A DNA stretch of 64,000 bases, from the NCBI GenBank assembly GCA_030512295.1, contig JAULSR010000001.1:6595001-6659000 (forward strand). Direction: 5' to 3'. The position numbers and the translations under genes were made by a program. Numbering within the stretch: position 1 is the stretch's first letter; each line of letters begins with the position of its first letter. This DNA is from Bombardia bombarda. Lineage: Eukaryota > Ascomycota > Sordariomycetes > Sordariales > Lasiosphaeriaceae. The notes beneath the pieces are model-generated. The model had not been told where the DNA came from. It ran no database searches and saw nothing but the letters and a program-made list of their open reading frames with translations. Below are positions 22,296 through 33,558 of this stretch, in pieces.

Positions 22296-25280
22296 GGCTG
22301 CCAATTGGCAGGGGTTGGTGACCACAAATGCTCAGCAAAGTAAACAAAAGGGGGAGAGGCGATCACGTGAGCTGATAAAGGCAAGCGTGTTAGACTCGAC
22401 AGGTACCTGCTCTGCCAAAATTGCTAAGAATTATGCGACTGCAACAACCCGGTTTGGTACATACCTTGTCAAAAAGCCGGGCACAGGCAAAATCGCCAGC
22501 CGTAGCACTACGCGCAATTATACACGGCGTGTGCACGGCAGGTCCAAGGCACCCGAGAATAAGAGAGACTCTAGAGATTAGAGATATTACAAAGAGAGAA
22601 AGCGGTCCCTTTGAAACAAGACAGGTACCGTGGAAGGCTGGCGTAACTAGAGGATGGCGTGTTGCCTGAAGGTAGGGGGGTGTGTGTAACCGAGCGTTTG
22701 GCTGAAAAGAAAGGGCCTGTTTAGTGAGAGACCAAAAGCACAAGGTGAGAATGTCCGTGCTTCAGAAAGGTGGAGGCGTGCAAGTAGAAAAAGGGTGTTG
22801 GTACGCTCCGACTGGGTATGGCGCTAGGGCTTAACATGGGCTAGCGTAAATCTAGGACGAAAAAGAGGGTCAGCTTGCCATGAACTTAACACAATCCCAA
22901 ACGAAAGACGCAAATCGTGGTGCAACTGAGGTCAAGTTCCGCAGGTAGAAGTATCCTTTCACTGAAAGTAAATGTTGAATCCTCGGGGAGGCGCGTCGGC
23001 CATCGACTTGGGGAGGAGCAACCAGCAAACACATGGGATAACCGGCAAAAGTGTTATGATAACAAGGCCAAGGACAATGTTGGTCGAGTTAATGCATCAA
23101 CACCAAGTAACGGAATATTTTCGATGTCGACATTGTGGAATTAGGCGCTGAGGAGGGTGGCTGCTCAGGTGTCCAGAGGTCCTGTGAATCGGAAGGTCGG
23201 GGGCGGGGAGGGTCCTGAGATTTTGCCATGCGCAAAGCCTGTGATCTGCGATGCGTTCCTTGACTTGACTGATTGAGGTATTGAATGTCTGGGCAGGGCA
23301 GCTGGATTCTCGATCTGCATCTAGACACCTGGCAGTGCAAACCAGGTCACCAGCTGTTTTTCAAGTCCCCTTTGCAATCCGGACAACCATGCAAGTCAAT
23401 AGTCCGCAAAGAATGCCATGAGGTTGCGACTGGCGACCGAAGTGAGAGAAATGTAAGGTGTAGGTACTGAAGTGGGCATGGGCGGGGCCTAGGTTGTCGG
23501 GCGCGAAGGTACCTAGGAAAACCAGAGTTCAAAACCCCCCGCCTGCAGCAGCAGGTACTTCAGCGCCTTACCGCTGTGTCCGCAGCCAGCAGCCCGCCGC
23601 CAGCCGCCAAAATTCAGAAACATTTGCTCACTCCGGGCACCTGTCTTCCATCCTGCAGTGGCGGCAACATCTGGCTTTGCCCATGGGATAATTAACCAGG
23701 GAGATGGATGGATGGGCTGATGCTGCGACATTGAATTATTGCCAATGGCTGCAGGCATCGCTCCATATTCATGAAGATGTAGGTGTGCTTTGCCTTTGCC
23801 CTCATGTTTGTTTGCTGTGTTCAGGTTGCTCTCCCCAAGTCGTCCGTCTGCACTTCCTCCCGTGACAGGGTTGTGTTTTAAGCCCAGTGCTACTTTTCTT
23901 TTCCCAGAATGTGATGCTGGCTGCCTTGGCTCTGGGTACTCCCGCCGTTTGTTTTTGCCGCCACTCTCGCAGTCCTTCAGCTCGCGGATCTTGTGCCGCG
24001 AGATTCAGACTGTCCGATTGAACACGCATTTCAGGAGGATAGAGATACAATTATGCTGTCGTGTCGGGGCTTTAGATGGGGGTTGTGATGAGTTTTATGC
24101 ATACCCTTTTTTTTTCTCAAGCGCGTTGCTGTCCACAGCACTTGTCCTTCGTTGCGCGTAGTCGAAGACACGTCATTGTCCCCTCCCTCGCAGGCGACGA
24201 AAACCGATGCCTGCCAGAGACTCCCTACAGCATTTCCCTCGAATATCTAGATAGAAACCTGGCCTTGACTATTATGCAAATGACCAAGAGAAAAGCTGTT
24301 GCAGATGGGCAAAGAGGGAGCGAAATGATGGCTGCTTAAGTCCAAATGCCGCCGCCAAATGTCTGCGGGTTTAGATCGCCTATACAACGTGGCCTGGGAG
24401 AAGAAATACGAGGAATTGCGATTCGGAGTAGAGCGCTTCAATAAGGCAGTCCAGATGCAGCAGATGTCGTTTGACGATGGAGAGTTGAAGGGGGGAATGT
24501 TGGCGAGTGGCCACGGGACGTTGTTGATGAAAGAGAAAAGTTGGTCCTTGTTGCGCAAATCAGCCGCGGCAGTCACAAAACTGTTGGCTGGTGGCCGAGA
24601 GAGGCTGACTAGGTCAATGCGTGTGGCAAACGCTGTCTGTGTTCCGGTGCTGAGTGGGTGCGGAGCTACGGCGCTAGTCTAGAGTCGGAGCTGTTTTGGC
24701 TGGCTTATTTGGGGTCGCAAGGGTCGGAAGTCGGCGTTCATTCATCCGTGGAGACTGCTGCGGACAGTGGGTGGGGCAGCCAGATATGGAGCCTATCATA
24801 GTGGAGCTTGAGGAGCTGTGAGTGAGCTGTTGGAAGCTTACATAAAATGACATGGAAGGAGGAAGTGTATCTGTACCTAAGTTAGGTACTTAGGTACCTA
24901 AGTACCTTAGGTACGTACCCTCATCAACAGCAAGAGGACGTAGAGGTGTTTGATGCATTCAGTGTGGGGGGCCTTCGTTGAATGATGTGGCCGATACTTA
25001 CAGCTTTGGAAGACATGATCCAAAGGCAAAGACGTGTTCTCGCCCGAAAAACCTAGGCACAATCTGTCGCACAAATCGAAGGCCACGTTCAGTCCAATAC
25101 CACCCTCAAGTCCCGACAATCTCGCCGCAACAAAGCGCGCTGGTCAATCGCCGCGCACGCATCATAGGACCTCAAATCGAACCTCGACTCGAACCTCGAC
25201 TGCCAAAGCTATCCTAGCTCCGACACCAAGCTGCTGCGAGCCTACACCACAACATCGACTCTCGTATACCCACAGCAATC
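22296..25280. promoter_or_regulatory. 3-kb divergent intergenic region between the PNUTS-like gene and sly1
   Basis: Both flanking genes are transcribed away from it, so it should hold both promoters. It has a GGTACC/TTAGG palindrome near 24.9 kb and a T10 run near 24108. Short open frames (for example 24359-24682) lack family features. No gene is supported. Confidence 0.45.
24884..24907. repeat. 24-bp perfect palindrome inside a GGTACCTAA-rich cluster
   Basis: The sequence is its own reverse complement and is centred on a GGTACC site. Further imperfect copies of TTAGGTAC/GTACCTAA lie on both sides (about 24870-24920). It sits about 375 bp upstream of the sly1 ATG. Confidence 0.8.
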
Positions 25281-27994
25281 ATGACTGGTCGGGGCAGTTC
25301 ACTGCGTGATAAGCAAATCTGTACGCTCTCCATCTTACAATACCTACTCTACTGGGCCTCTACGTTGGCGTGGGCTGACGTATGGCGAAGTATCCATTAA
25401 AAAGATCTTCAACCTGAACGAGGCTGTTGAACCGAGCGAGAATGACGATGCGCACGCCAACGGTATGCTGGCTCAAGCAGCACCCATAACGAAGGATGGT
25501 CTTCCTATCTGGAAAGTCCTCATTTTTGATGTCAGTTCTTCCGTCCCCAAAAGACTGGGCATTCACTGCCCCTCCGTCCAGCAACTCCGAAAGATCTAAC
25601 CAAGAAGCATGTATAGGACTTCGGCCGCGATGTGATTGCACCCATTCTCAGTGTTTCTGATCTAAGATCGCTGGGGGTGACGTTACACCTGTCAGTATTT
25701 CTCCTCAGGTCCTGGCACCCTCTCGTATCCCAATTGACCATTTCAAAGGCATATATCGACCTCAAGGGTAGCTATCCCCGACGTTCCGGCCATATACCTA
25801 GTTGAGCCAACCACTGCAAACCTCCAAACCATCACCAATGATCTTCAGAAAGGGCTCTACAGCTCTGCCTATATCAACCTCCTCTCCTCCATACCCAGAC
25901 CTCTGCTGGAGGATTTCGCAGCGCAAACGGCGGTTGCAGGGACATCGGAACAGATCGCCCAGATCTACGACCAATATCTCAACTTCATTGTCACAGAACC
26001 AGACCTCTTCAGCCTAGGCATGCAGAAGGAACGCACCTACTGGGCTTTGAACAGCGCAAAAACTCAAGACGAAGAGCTTGACCGCGTGGTTGACAGAATT
26101 GTCAGCGGGCTATTCAGTGTTGTGGTCACGTTAGGTATGGCTCTGCCCAATGTCCTATTCTGATAACTACAGACTGACCAAGCTCAGGTGTTATACCGAT
26201 TGTACGTTTTTCGTAAATTTTGTAGTTGGGCAATACATTTGGCTGTCTGAGTCGGCCTATCTGTGTGAGCACGATGCTGATATATACCCATTAGATCCGA
26301 TGCCCAAGGGGCGCTGCCGCGGAGATGATAGCGGCCAAACTTGATCGCAAACTTCGCGACCATATCCTCAACTCCAAAGACAATCTGTTTTCCGCCCAGG
26401 CACGGCCAGCGTCTTCGGTCGCGGGGACACCGACATCTCGACCGGTACTCATCATTCTTGATCGCAATGTTGACTTGATACCTATGCTGTCTCACTCGTG
26501 GACATACCAGAGTCTTTGCTTTGATATATTCAAGGTTAGAAGCCTTTTTTATCAGATGTAGAGATGCGGTTACTAACAATCACAGTCGGAATTGAACAAA
26601 ATCACTGTTGAGACCCCTATTGATACAAACAACCCTGCGAAGGGCACCACGAAAAAGAGTTATGATCTGGCTGCCAATGATTTCTTCTGGGCAAAGAATG
26701 CATGCCTGCCATTCCCTCAAGTTGCGGACAATATTGGTAGGATTGGATCATGTCTCTTATGATTGCCAAAACTCGTGGAGCCATCAACTGACTTTTCATA
26801 GACACGGAGCTCACCAAATACAAGGAGGAGGCAGATGCAATCACGAAAAAGACAGGGGTAACGGATCTCGAGAATTACGAAGACGATCACAGTGCCGGTG
26901 CGCAACACCTCAAGGCGGCCATGACAGCGCTGCCGGAGCTTCAAAAGAGAAAGGCAACGCTAGATATTCACATGAACATCCTGGCCGCAATCTTGACAGC
27001 GATCCAGAGCCGCCAGTTGGACAACTTATACCAACTAGAAGAGAACATTGCAAAGCAAACTAAGGCGCAGTTACTGGAGCTGATAAAGACTGACGACAAG
27101 GGACTGCCGACGGACAAGCTCCGCCTCTTCATTATCTGGTTCCTCAGCACAGAACAGGATGTATCACGACAAGAGTGGCAGCAGTTTGAGGAAGCGCTTA
27201 CGGCGGCAGGCTGTGACGCAACATGCCTGTCTTATATCCGACAGTGAGTTGGCCTCTCTCTGATTTGCAGCTTTTGGTCGGCACCGCCATCCACTTTGGG
27301 CAGGACATTTCACTAACGCATCTTGACCAGGGTTCGCGCTACGACGAAGATGACACAGCTGACCACGGTCAACAAGTCGACATCAGCATCCCAGCAGCAG
27401 TCGGGCTCTTCAGACCTCTTTGGACGGTTTTCGGCCATCTCGACTCGTCTCACCGACAGACTCAAGGAGACGGGCGTGCCGACCAGCGCACTGTCGTCGA
27501 ATGTCGCTTCTCTGCTCGGCGGGATCAAGAACTTCTTACCCGTGGATAAGGATTTGACGGTGACAAAGATTACCGAGTCCATCATGGATCCATCCAGCGC
27601 AAGTTCATCGGCAATCGAAAAAACGGAACATTATCTCTACTTCGATCCGAGAAGCGCCAATGCTCGCGGCACGATGCCGCAGCCATCGGCGATGCGGGCC
27701 GCGGCAAGCGGGGTCATGACGCCGAGTGCATTGCCAGGCTCGGGCCTTGGAATCTCGGGAACGCCGGGAACGGGAGCCAGCTTTGGGCAGAGGAGGCAAG
27801 GCTTTTCGGAGGCCATGGTGTTTATGGTCGGGGGCGGCTCTATGGACGAGTACGGCAACCTGCAGGAGTGGGCGGCACGGGCGGCAGCGGGTGACCGGGT
27901 GAAGAGGAGGGTTCTGTACGGAGCCAGTGAGCTCATCAATGCGGGCCAGTTCATCAGGGATGAGCTGGATAAGCTGGGCAAGGAGATATCCTAG
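25281..27994 (+). CDS. sly1: Sly1, Sec1/Munc18-family regulator of ER-Golgi SNAREs
   Basis: SM protein that binds the Sed5-type syntaxin and promotes SNARE assembly for ER-Golgi transport. Nine exons: 25281-25320, 25391-25530, 25617-25690, 25749-26134, 26188-26201, 26295-26534, 26586-26736, 26802-27243 and 27331-27994. All phases close, giving 716 residues. Recognisable blocks are LRDKQI, WKVLIFDDFGRDVIAPIL, AIPDVPAIYLVEPT, PIIRCPRGAAAEMIAAKLD, RPVLIILDRNVDLIPMLSHSWTYQ, YDLAANDFFW and the C-terminal GFSEAMVFMVGGGSMDEYGN. Exon 5 is only 14 nt. Introns 2 and 3 use GTCAGT donors, and introns 1 and 3 end in AAG, which is less usual. The exon 1/2 junction is the least certain: it gives KQILSIKKI where KQIxSIKKI is expected. 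The length is slightly above yeast Sly1. Confidence 0.93.
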
Positions 27995-30706
27995 TGGGAC
28001 GATGTGATGGTGGGAGGGAAGCGGTTTTGAGATGGGGCTACATTGTAGTGGCTGTCTACCTAATTGTGTGCTTTTGTGACATGTTGCTTCGTAGTCCAGG
28101 ATAAGTAGAATACGTATGTAGTTCTAGCGTTGTGTGGTTCACTGCGAGCAGAAATATAGAGCTCAGTAATCTGGATCAAGTAAATGTTGGGTGTTTCTTT
28201 CCAGTGAAAACGTTTTGGGAGTTCTACGCGGGTGTCCTGGAACATCGGGCTATGTTAAAGCCGAGATCTTTTCTGGTGTGGGCATTGCACAGTGTGTCGA
28301 TGAAACCTTTTGAATCAACCTGGCGAGCATTGTGTGAGACATCAAGACGATCCATCCACAAAACAGTACTCCTGCTGGGTGTTCTCGGTGCCTTCGTTCC
28401 ATTTCATGCTCAAGAATTCATATATGCAAACTTGATATCCAAGACATATACACGTGGAAACAATCTTATACTGAAATCGCCTTATTTAATTCAGGCATTT
28501 ACCCAGTGAGGCGATATACGTATGTGCTGGTTATACCAATGTGGCTGTGCGGTGCACCACAATTCAGCAGGAAAAGCATCGAGATGCGAAATGTGGCGGT
28601 GTGATTTGCTGCAGTGCTTGATCGTCCACTCATTTCTGAAGTCGAGAATCCAGGGCAAGTGCAGAATGTGGCGAGTGAAGGCACTATTTTTACATCGGGC
28701 TAGGGCCGGCGATGATAGGACCCGCCTTGACCACTTCAAAGGAGCCACCAACGCGACGCTACCGTTTAGCTATGATTTTTAGCGTCAGGTCGAGTCCAGC
28801 TAAGCTAACACACTCTTGGAAACAGAAAGTTGGCCTGGAAGGCAGACCAAGTCTCAAATATTTACTTTTGGTGTTTGCCAGACAAAGGTGAAATATTACA
28901 GTATTCTTCCGGTAGTTTAGTTGTGCGGGCAGTTACATATGTAACCCGACAATATCAGCAGGGCAGGAACTCGAGATGTTCCATTGAGACTCGATAAAGC
29001 CAATGTAATAGAGGACAAAGGCAATGGGGACTCCCTGCAAGGCGGAGTACCAGGAGGCTGTTCCTACGGCACTACCGCTTATAGCCGCAAACGCTAACGC
29101 CTCTTTGTTCAGAGGAACCTCCTCAGCTTTGGATTCTATTGACTATTCCTAGTGATAGCGATGCCAATTAGCAGAAGTAAATTCGCATTTGACGGTCTAG
29201 ACCAAAATTTCCTGTGATAACAAACTCTGATATTCTGTCCTGAACAGGTTGGAGAGAGAGAGTGTGTGCGGGAGTGAGACCTGATTCACCTGAAGAGACG
29301 GGCGGTTCATTGGAAGTTAATAGGTTGTGATCCTGGCGCCCAGGCAACCCGCCCCCAAAGGCCGACAAGCTCCAACCCCTCCGCTGTAACCCCCTGAACG
29401 GTGCTTCGGCCCAATCAGAAGGCGTCCAAGTGCCCCTTTCCAGTGGAGGGACGTCACACCTTCCCGGCTTTGAGCGCTGTGAAACACCACGTTCTGCTGG
29501 GCGTGTTGAGGCTTGGAGGCTTGCGAACAGGCTCTCCCTTGGATGCATAGCCCCTTCATTCGCGGCCATTCGCCCAGCGCGCCCACGCACCCTCACACCC
29601 TCCTGCACCACCCCTGTCAGTCGCTCATCCAAGCTCCCATCACCTGGCGTAGAAGTCATCTGGATGAAACTGCCTTTTTGTCCTGCCGCCAGATTATTCT
29701 CGCCAGTGGCCCGCTACAGACGATAGAAGACAAGACTTCTACAAACGCGCCCAAGCACTTTCGCAACCTCCCTAACATTTCTTGGCTTGGCATCAAAGCT
29801 CTATCCATCGTCTGGTCGCTTCGGTTCGCGGTTCGTACACACGACGACCAACCTCCCGAGCTGTGGCACGCAGAGGCGCATCTATTGTGTCCTGTATGTA
29901 TCCATACATACCTTATCTAGTAAATTTACCTTAGCCGCCGACCGCGACACGCATTCCCTGGCGACGATCCCAAAGATCAAGACCGACGGCCAGACCCGAC
30001 CCGACCTGATCTGACCTTTGCGCAGACCACCTAACGCACGCCAACAAAGAAGAGCAGAATCATCGACCGCAGGACGGGGTTGCATGTGCTTGCTGTGACT
30101 GCTGCTGTTCTATTCTAGCACGCGCAGTCTCTCCGATTTTACCTTTGGCCCCCTTGGGTCGCATCCGCATTCCAACGCGCTCGCGGGAGCTAACCAAGGA
30201 ACTGAGACGGCCAAAATCCCAATTGGAAACGTTGTTGAGCACTACCTTCGAGGTATCTTTACACAGTATCTCCATTCCGCCGACTACCCGAACCCGACTC
30301 CAGCAGAGTGACACTCGCTCGTGCTGGTCACCATGTCGTATAATCGCCTAGGCAAGTCAAAGTCCTCAACCCTATTCCTTGGGTCCCTTGCCCTTCGAGA
30401 GTGTCCACTGCACCTCCTGTCATGTCTCCCTTTGACCCATCCCAACCGCCACCTGTAACACTTCACACTCTATTTTTCTGCCCAAGCATTGTGCCTCCCC
30501 TTCTGGCTCGTCAACCGGCCGCCTCAACTCTACTCGACAAGTTTTGTGGCTGCGCCCGATCGTCGTCGTTGTTTCTTGCCAGGCGCAAGCAAACGGCCTC
30601 CTTACCCGCGCATACCCGGAGTTGAGAGCTGTGTCTATGCCAGATACTGGGCGCCGGCTGCCTTTTTCCTCATAAACCTGTTAACCCAGCGCACCCTCTG
30701 CCCATC
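27995..30706. promoter_or_regulatory. intergenic and probable chitin synthase promoter/leader
   Basis: About 2.7 kb between tandem genes. The right half (about 29.5-30.7 kb) is C/T-rich with many short open frames, as expected for a long fungal promoter and 5' leader. No coding family is recognised. Confidence 0.4.
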
Positions 30707-33558
30707 ATGTCTTTCCCGAACCCTAATTCTAATCCTTCGCGCCAATCTCTAGACGACGATTACTACGAGGCGCATCCTATGGACAACCGGGCGCATAGGA
30801 CGCCCTCTCCGGGGCATCCTCTCCAACAGGGCTACCACCTCGAGGACAACCCGTACGGCTACGCGCAACAACCACATCAACAACAGCTTGACATCCCTGC
30901 TGGTCCAGGCAGATACAGCCCAGGCGATGCCCTACAGATGCAGACGGCTGTAAGTCCAGCAACGGCCGGCTAACCGGTACGGCAGACGCTAACCCCATGA
31001 ACAGCAATCTGTAGAGAACCTCAGTGGCTACCACGGCGAATACGCTGTGAACCCGGAGCAGCATCACGATGCCTACTACAACCAACCCTACGAGCCCCAA
31101 CACGTCGACGGCGCATACGATCATGGCCAGCAGGGATACGACCTCGACGACAGGCGGCCCATGTTGACACACACCGACTCGCAAGTGGGCGCGACCGATC
31201 CTTTTCACGACAACCCGCAGCCCCCGACCAACAACCAGCCGATCAAGAGGTGGAAGACGGTAAAGCAGGTTCTTCTTTACCGCGGAAACTTGGTTCTCGA
31301 CTGCCCCATCCCTCCAAAGCTCTTGAACCAGGTGCCCCACGGCGAGCGTGATGAGTTCACGCACATGAGATACACGGCCGCAACATGCGATCCCTCCGAC
31401 TTTTACAATGAGAACTTTACACTTCGGCAAAAGCTCTTCAGTAAGCCCAGGCATACAGAGCTCTTTATCGTCGTCACCATGTACAACGAAGATGAGATTC
31501 TGTTTGCCCGCACCATGCAGGGCGTGCTCAAGAATATTGAGTACATGTGCAAGCGACCAGAGAGCAAGACGTGGGGCAAGGACGCGTGGAAGAAGATTGT
31601 TGTATGCGTCGTCAGCGACGGTCGTGCCAAGATTAACCCGAGGACGAGGGCGCTCCTGGCTGGTATGGGCGTGTATCAAGAGGGAATTGCGAAGCAACAG
31701 GTCAACAACAAGGACGTCACGGCGCATATTTACGAGTACACAACACAGATCGGCATGACGATCAAGAACGACGTCGTTCAGCTCATCCCCAAGCAGCAGC
31801 CCGTTCAGATGCTCTTCTGCCTGAAGGAGAAGAACCAGAAGAAGATCAACTCCCATCGTTGGTTCTTTGACGCTTTTGGCCGTGTTCTGGACCCTAATAT
31901 TTGCGTTCTGATCGATGCCGGTACCAAGCCGGGAGGCAACTCGATTTACCACCTGTGGAAGGCCTTTGACCTCGAGCCCATGTGCGCCGGTGCATGCGGT
32001 GAGATTAAAGCTATGTTAGGCACCGGCGGCAAAAACCTCGTCAACCCCCTGATTGCGACACAGAACTTCGAGTATAAGATGAGTAACATCCTGGACAAGC
32101 CCCTGGAATCCGCCTTTGGCTTCATCTCGGTCTTGCCCGGTGCCTTCTCCGCCTACCGCTACGTGGCCCTCCAAAACGACAAGAACGGCCAAGGCCCGCT
32201 GGAGAAGTATTTCGCCGGTGAGAAGCTGCACGGCGGCGACGCCGGCATCTTCACGGCCAACATGTACCTCGCCGAGGATCGTATCCTGTGTTTCGAGCTG
32301 GTGACGAAGCGCAACTGCCACTGGATTCTGCAGTACGTCAAGTCTGCTACGGGCGAAACCGACGTGCCGGATACCGTGACGGAGCTCATCCTGCAGCGCC
32401 GCCGCTGGCTGAACGGCTCCTTCTTCGCCGCACTGTATGCGATTGTCCACTTCCACCAGTTCTTCCGCTCCGACCACTCCTTCCTCCGCAAGTTTGCCTT
32501 CTTCATCGAGTTCGTCTTCCAGACGGTCAACATGATCTTTGCCTGGTTTGCTATTGGCAACTTTTTCCTGGTATTTAAAATCTTGACGACCAGTCTGGGT
32601 GACGATAACCTGCTCGGCAATGTTGGTAGTATTCTTGGCGTGATCTTTACGTGGCTGTATGGCGTGTCTCTGATTACCTGCTTTGTCTTGTCGATGGGTA
32701 ACCGGCCGGCTGGTTCGGGCCGGTACTACATGGCTATGGTGATTTTCTGGGCTATTATCTTTATGTGAGTTTCTTTCCATCCCTTTTTTTTTTTTTGGAA
32801 ATGCAAGGGGAAAAGACGTATGCTAACCACCCCTGGTATCTAGCTACCTCATGTTCGCCGCTGTCTTTATTTCAGTCAAGGCCATCCAGGCAGACGTGTC
32901 GAAAGGGCTCGGCCTCGCAGATCTCTTCAAGAACCAGGTCTTTTACACGCTCATCATCTCCGTCATGTCGACGTACGGCATCTGGCTGGTGGCGTCGCTC
33001 GTCATGTTCGACCCGTGGCACATGGTGACGTCGCTGGTGCAGTACATGCTGCTCAGTCCGACGTACACCAACGTGCTCAACGTGTACGCCTTCTGCAACA
33101 CGCACGACATCTCGTGGGGCACCAAGGGCGACGACAAGCCCGACAAGCTGCCCAGCGTCAACACCAAGGACGGCCAGGGCAAGACGGACCTGCCCGACGA
33201 GGGCGACCTCAACGCCCAATACGAGCGCGAGGTGCAGGTCTTTGGCAGGAAGTACGTCAAGGAGGTCAAGGCGCCCACGCCTGCGCAGCTCGAGGAGAAG
33301 CAGATGGATTATTATCGTGGCGTGCGCACGGTCAATGTCTTGTTCTGGATGATTACCAACTTTGCGCTGTGCGCCGTCGTGCTCTCGACGGCCGGGCTGG
33401 AGCGGATCAGTCCTCAAGAGGGTACGGACGAGGCGGAGAAGAGCCTGAGGGCGAATATCTACATGAGCGTCGTGCTGTGGTCGGTGGCGGTGCTGTCTGG
33501 GTTCAAGTTCATCGGCGCGCTGTGGTTCTTGGTTGTGCGCATGTTTAGGGGCGTGTAG
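30707..33558 (+). CDS. chs-1: class III chitin synthase
   Basis: Plasma-membrane glycosyltransferase (GT2) that polymerises UDP-GlcNAc into cell-wall chitin during hyphal growth. Exons are 30707-30949, 31005-32764 and 32844-33558, with introns 30950-31004 and 32765-32843, giving 905 residues. The first about 150 residues are Tyr/His/Gln/Pro-rich and probably disordered. The catalytic core shows INSHRWFFDAFGRVLDPNIC, IDAGTKPGG, MCAGACGEIK, FEYKMSNILDKPLESAFGF, AEDRILCFE (about residue 504) and LQRRRW (about residue 543). Several hydrophobic spans follow. Wording such as VLDPNIC, PLESAFGFISVLPGAFSAYR and GGDAGIFTANMYLAEDR fits class III (N. crassa chs-1, A. nidulans chsB) better than class I or II. 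The third exon supplies the last membrane spans. The class assignment is from memory of the motifs. Confidence 0.93.

Noticed and set aside
24359..24682. 107-codon plus-strand frame in the sly1 promoter region
   Set aside because: Plausible amino-acid mix at first sight but no family resemblance, and a comparable frame exists on the other strand.
30777..31952. 391-codon antisense frame across chitin synthase exons
   Set aside because: A shadow of the well-supported chitin synthase coding sequence in the opposite strand.
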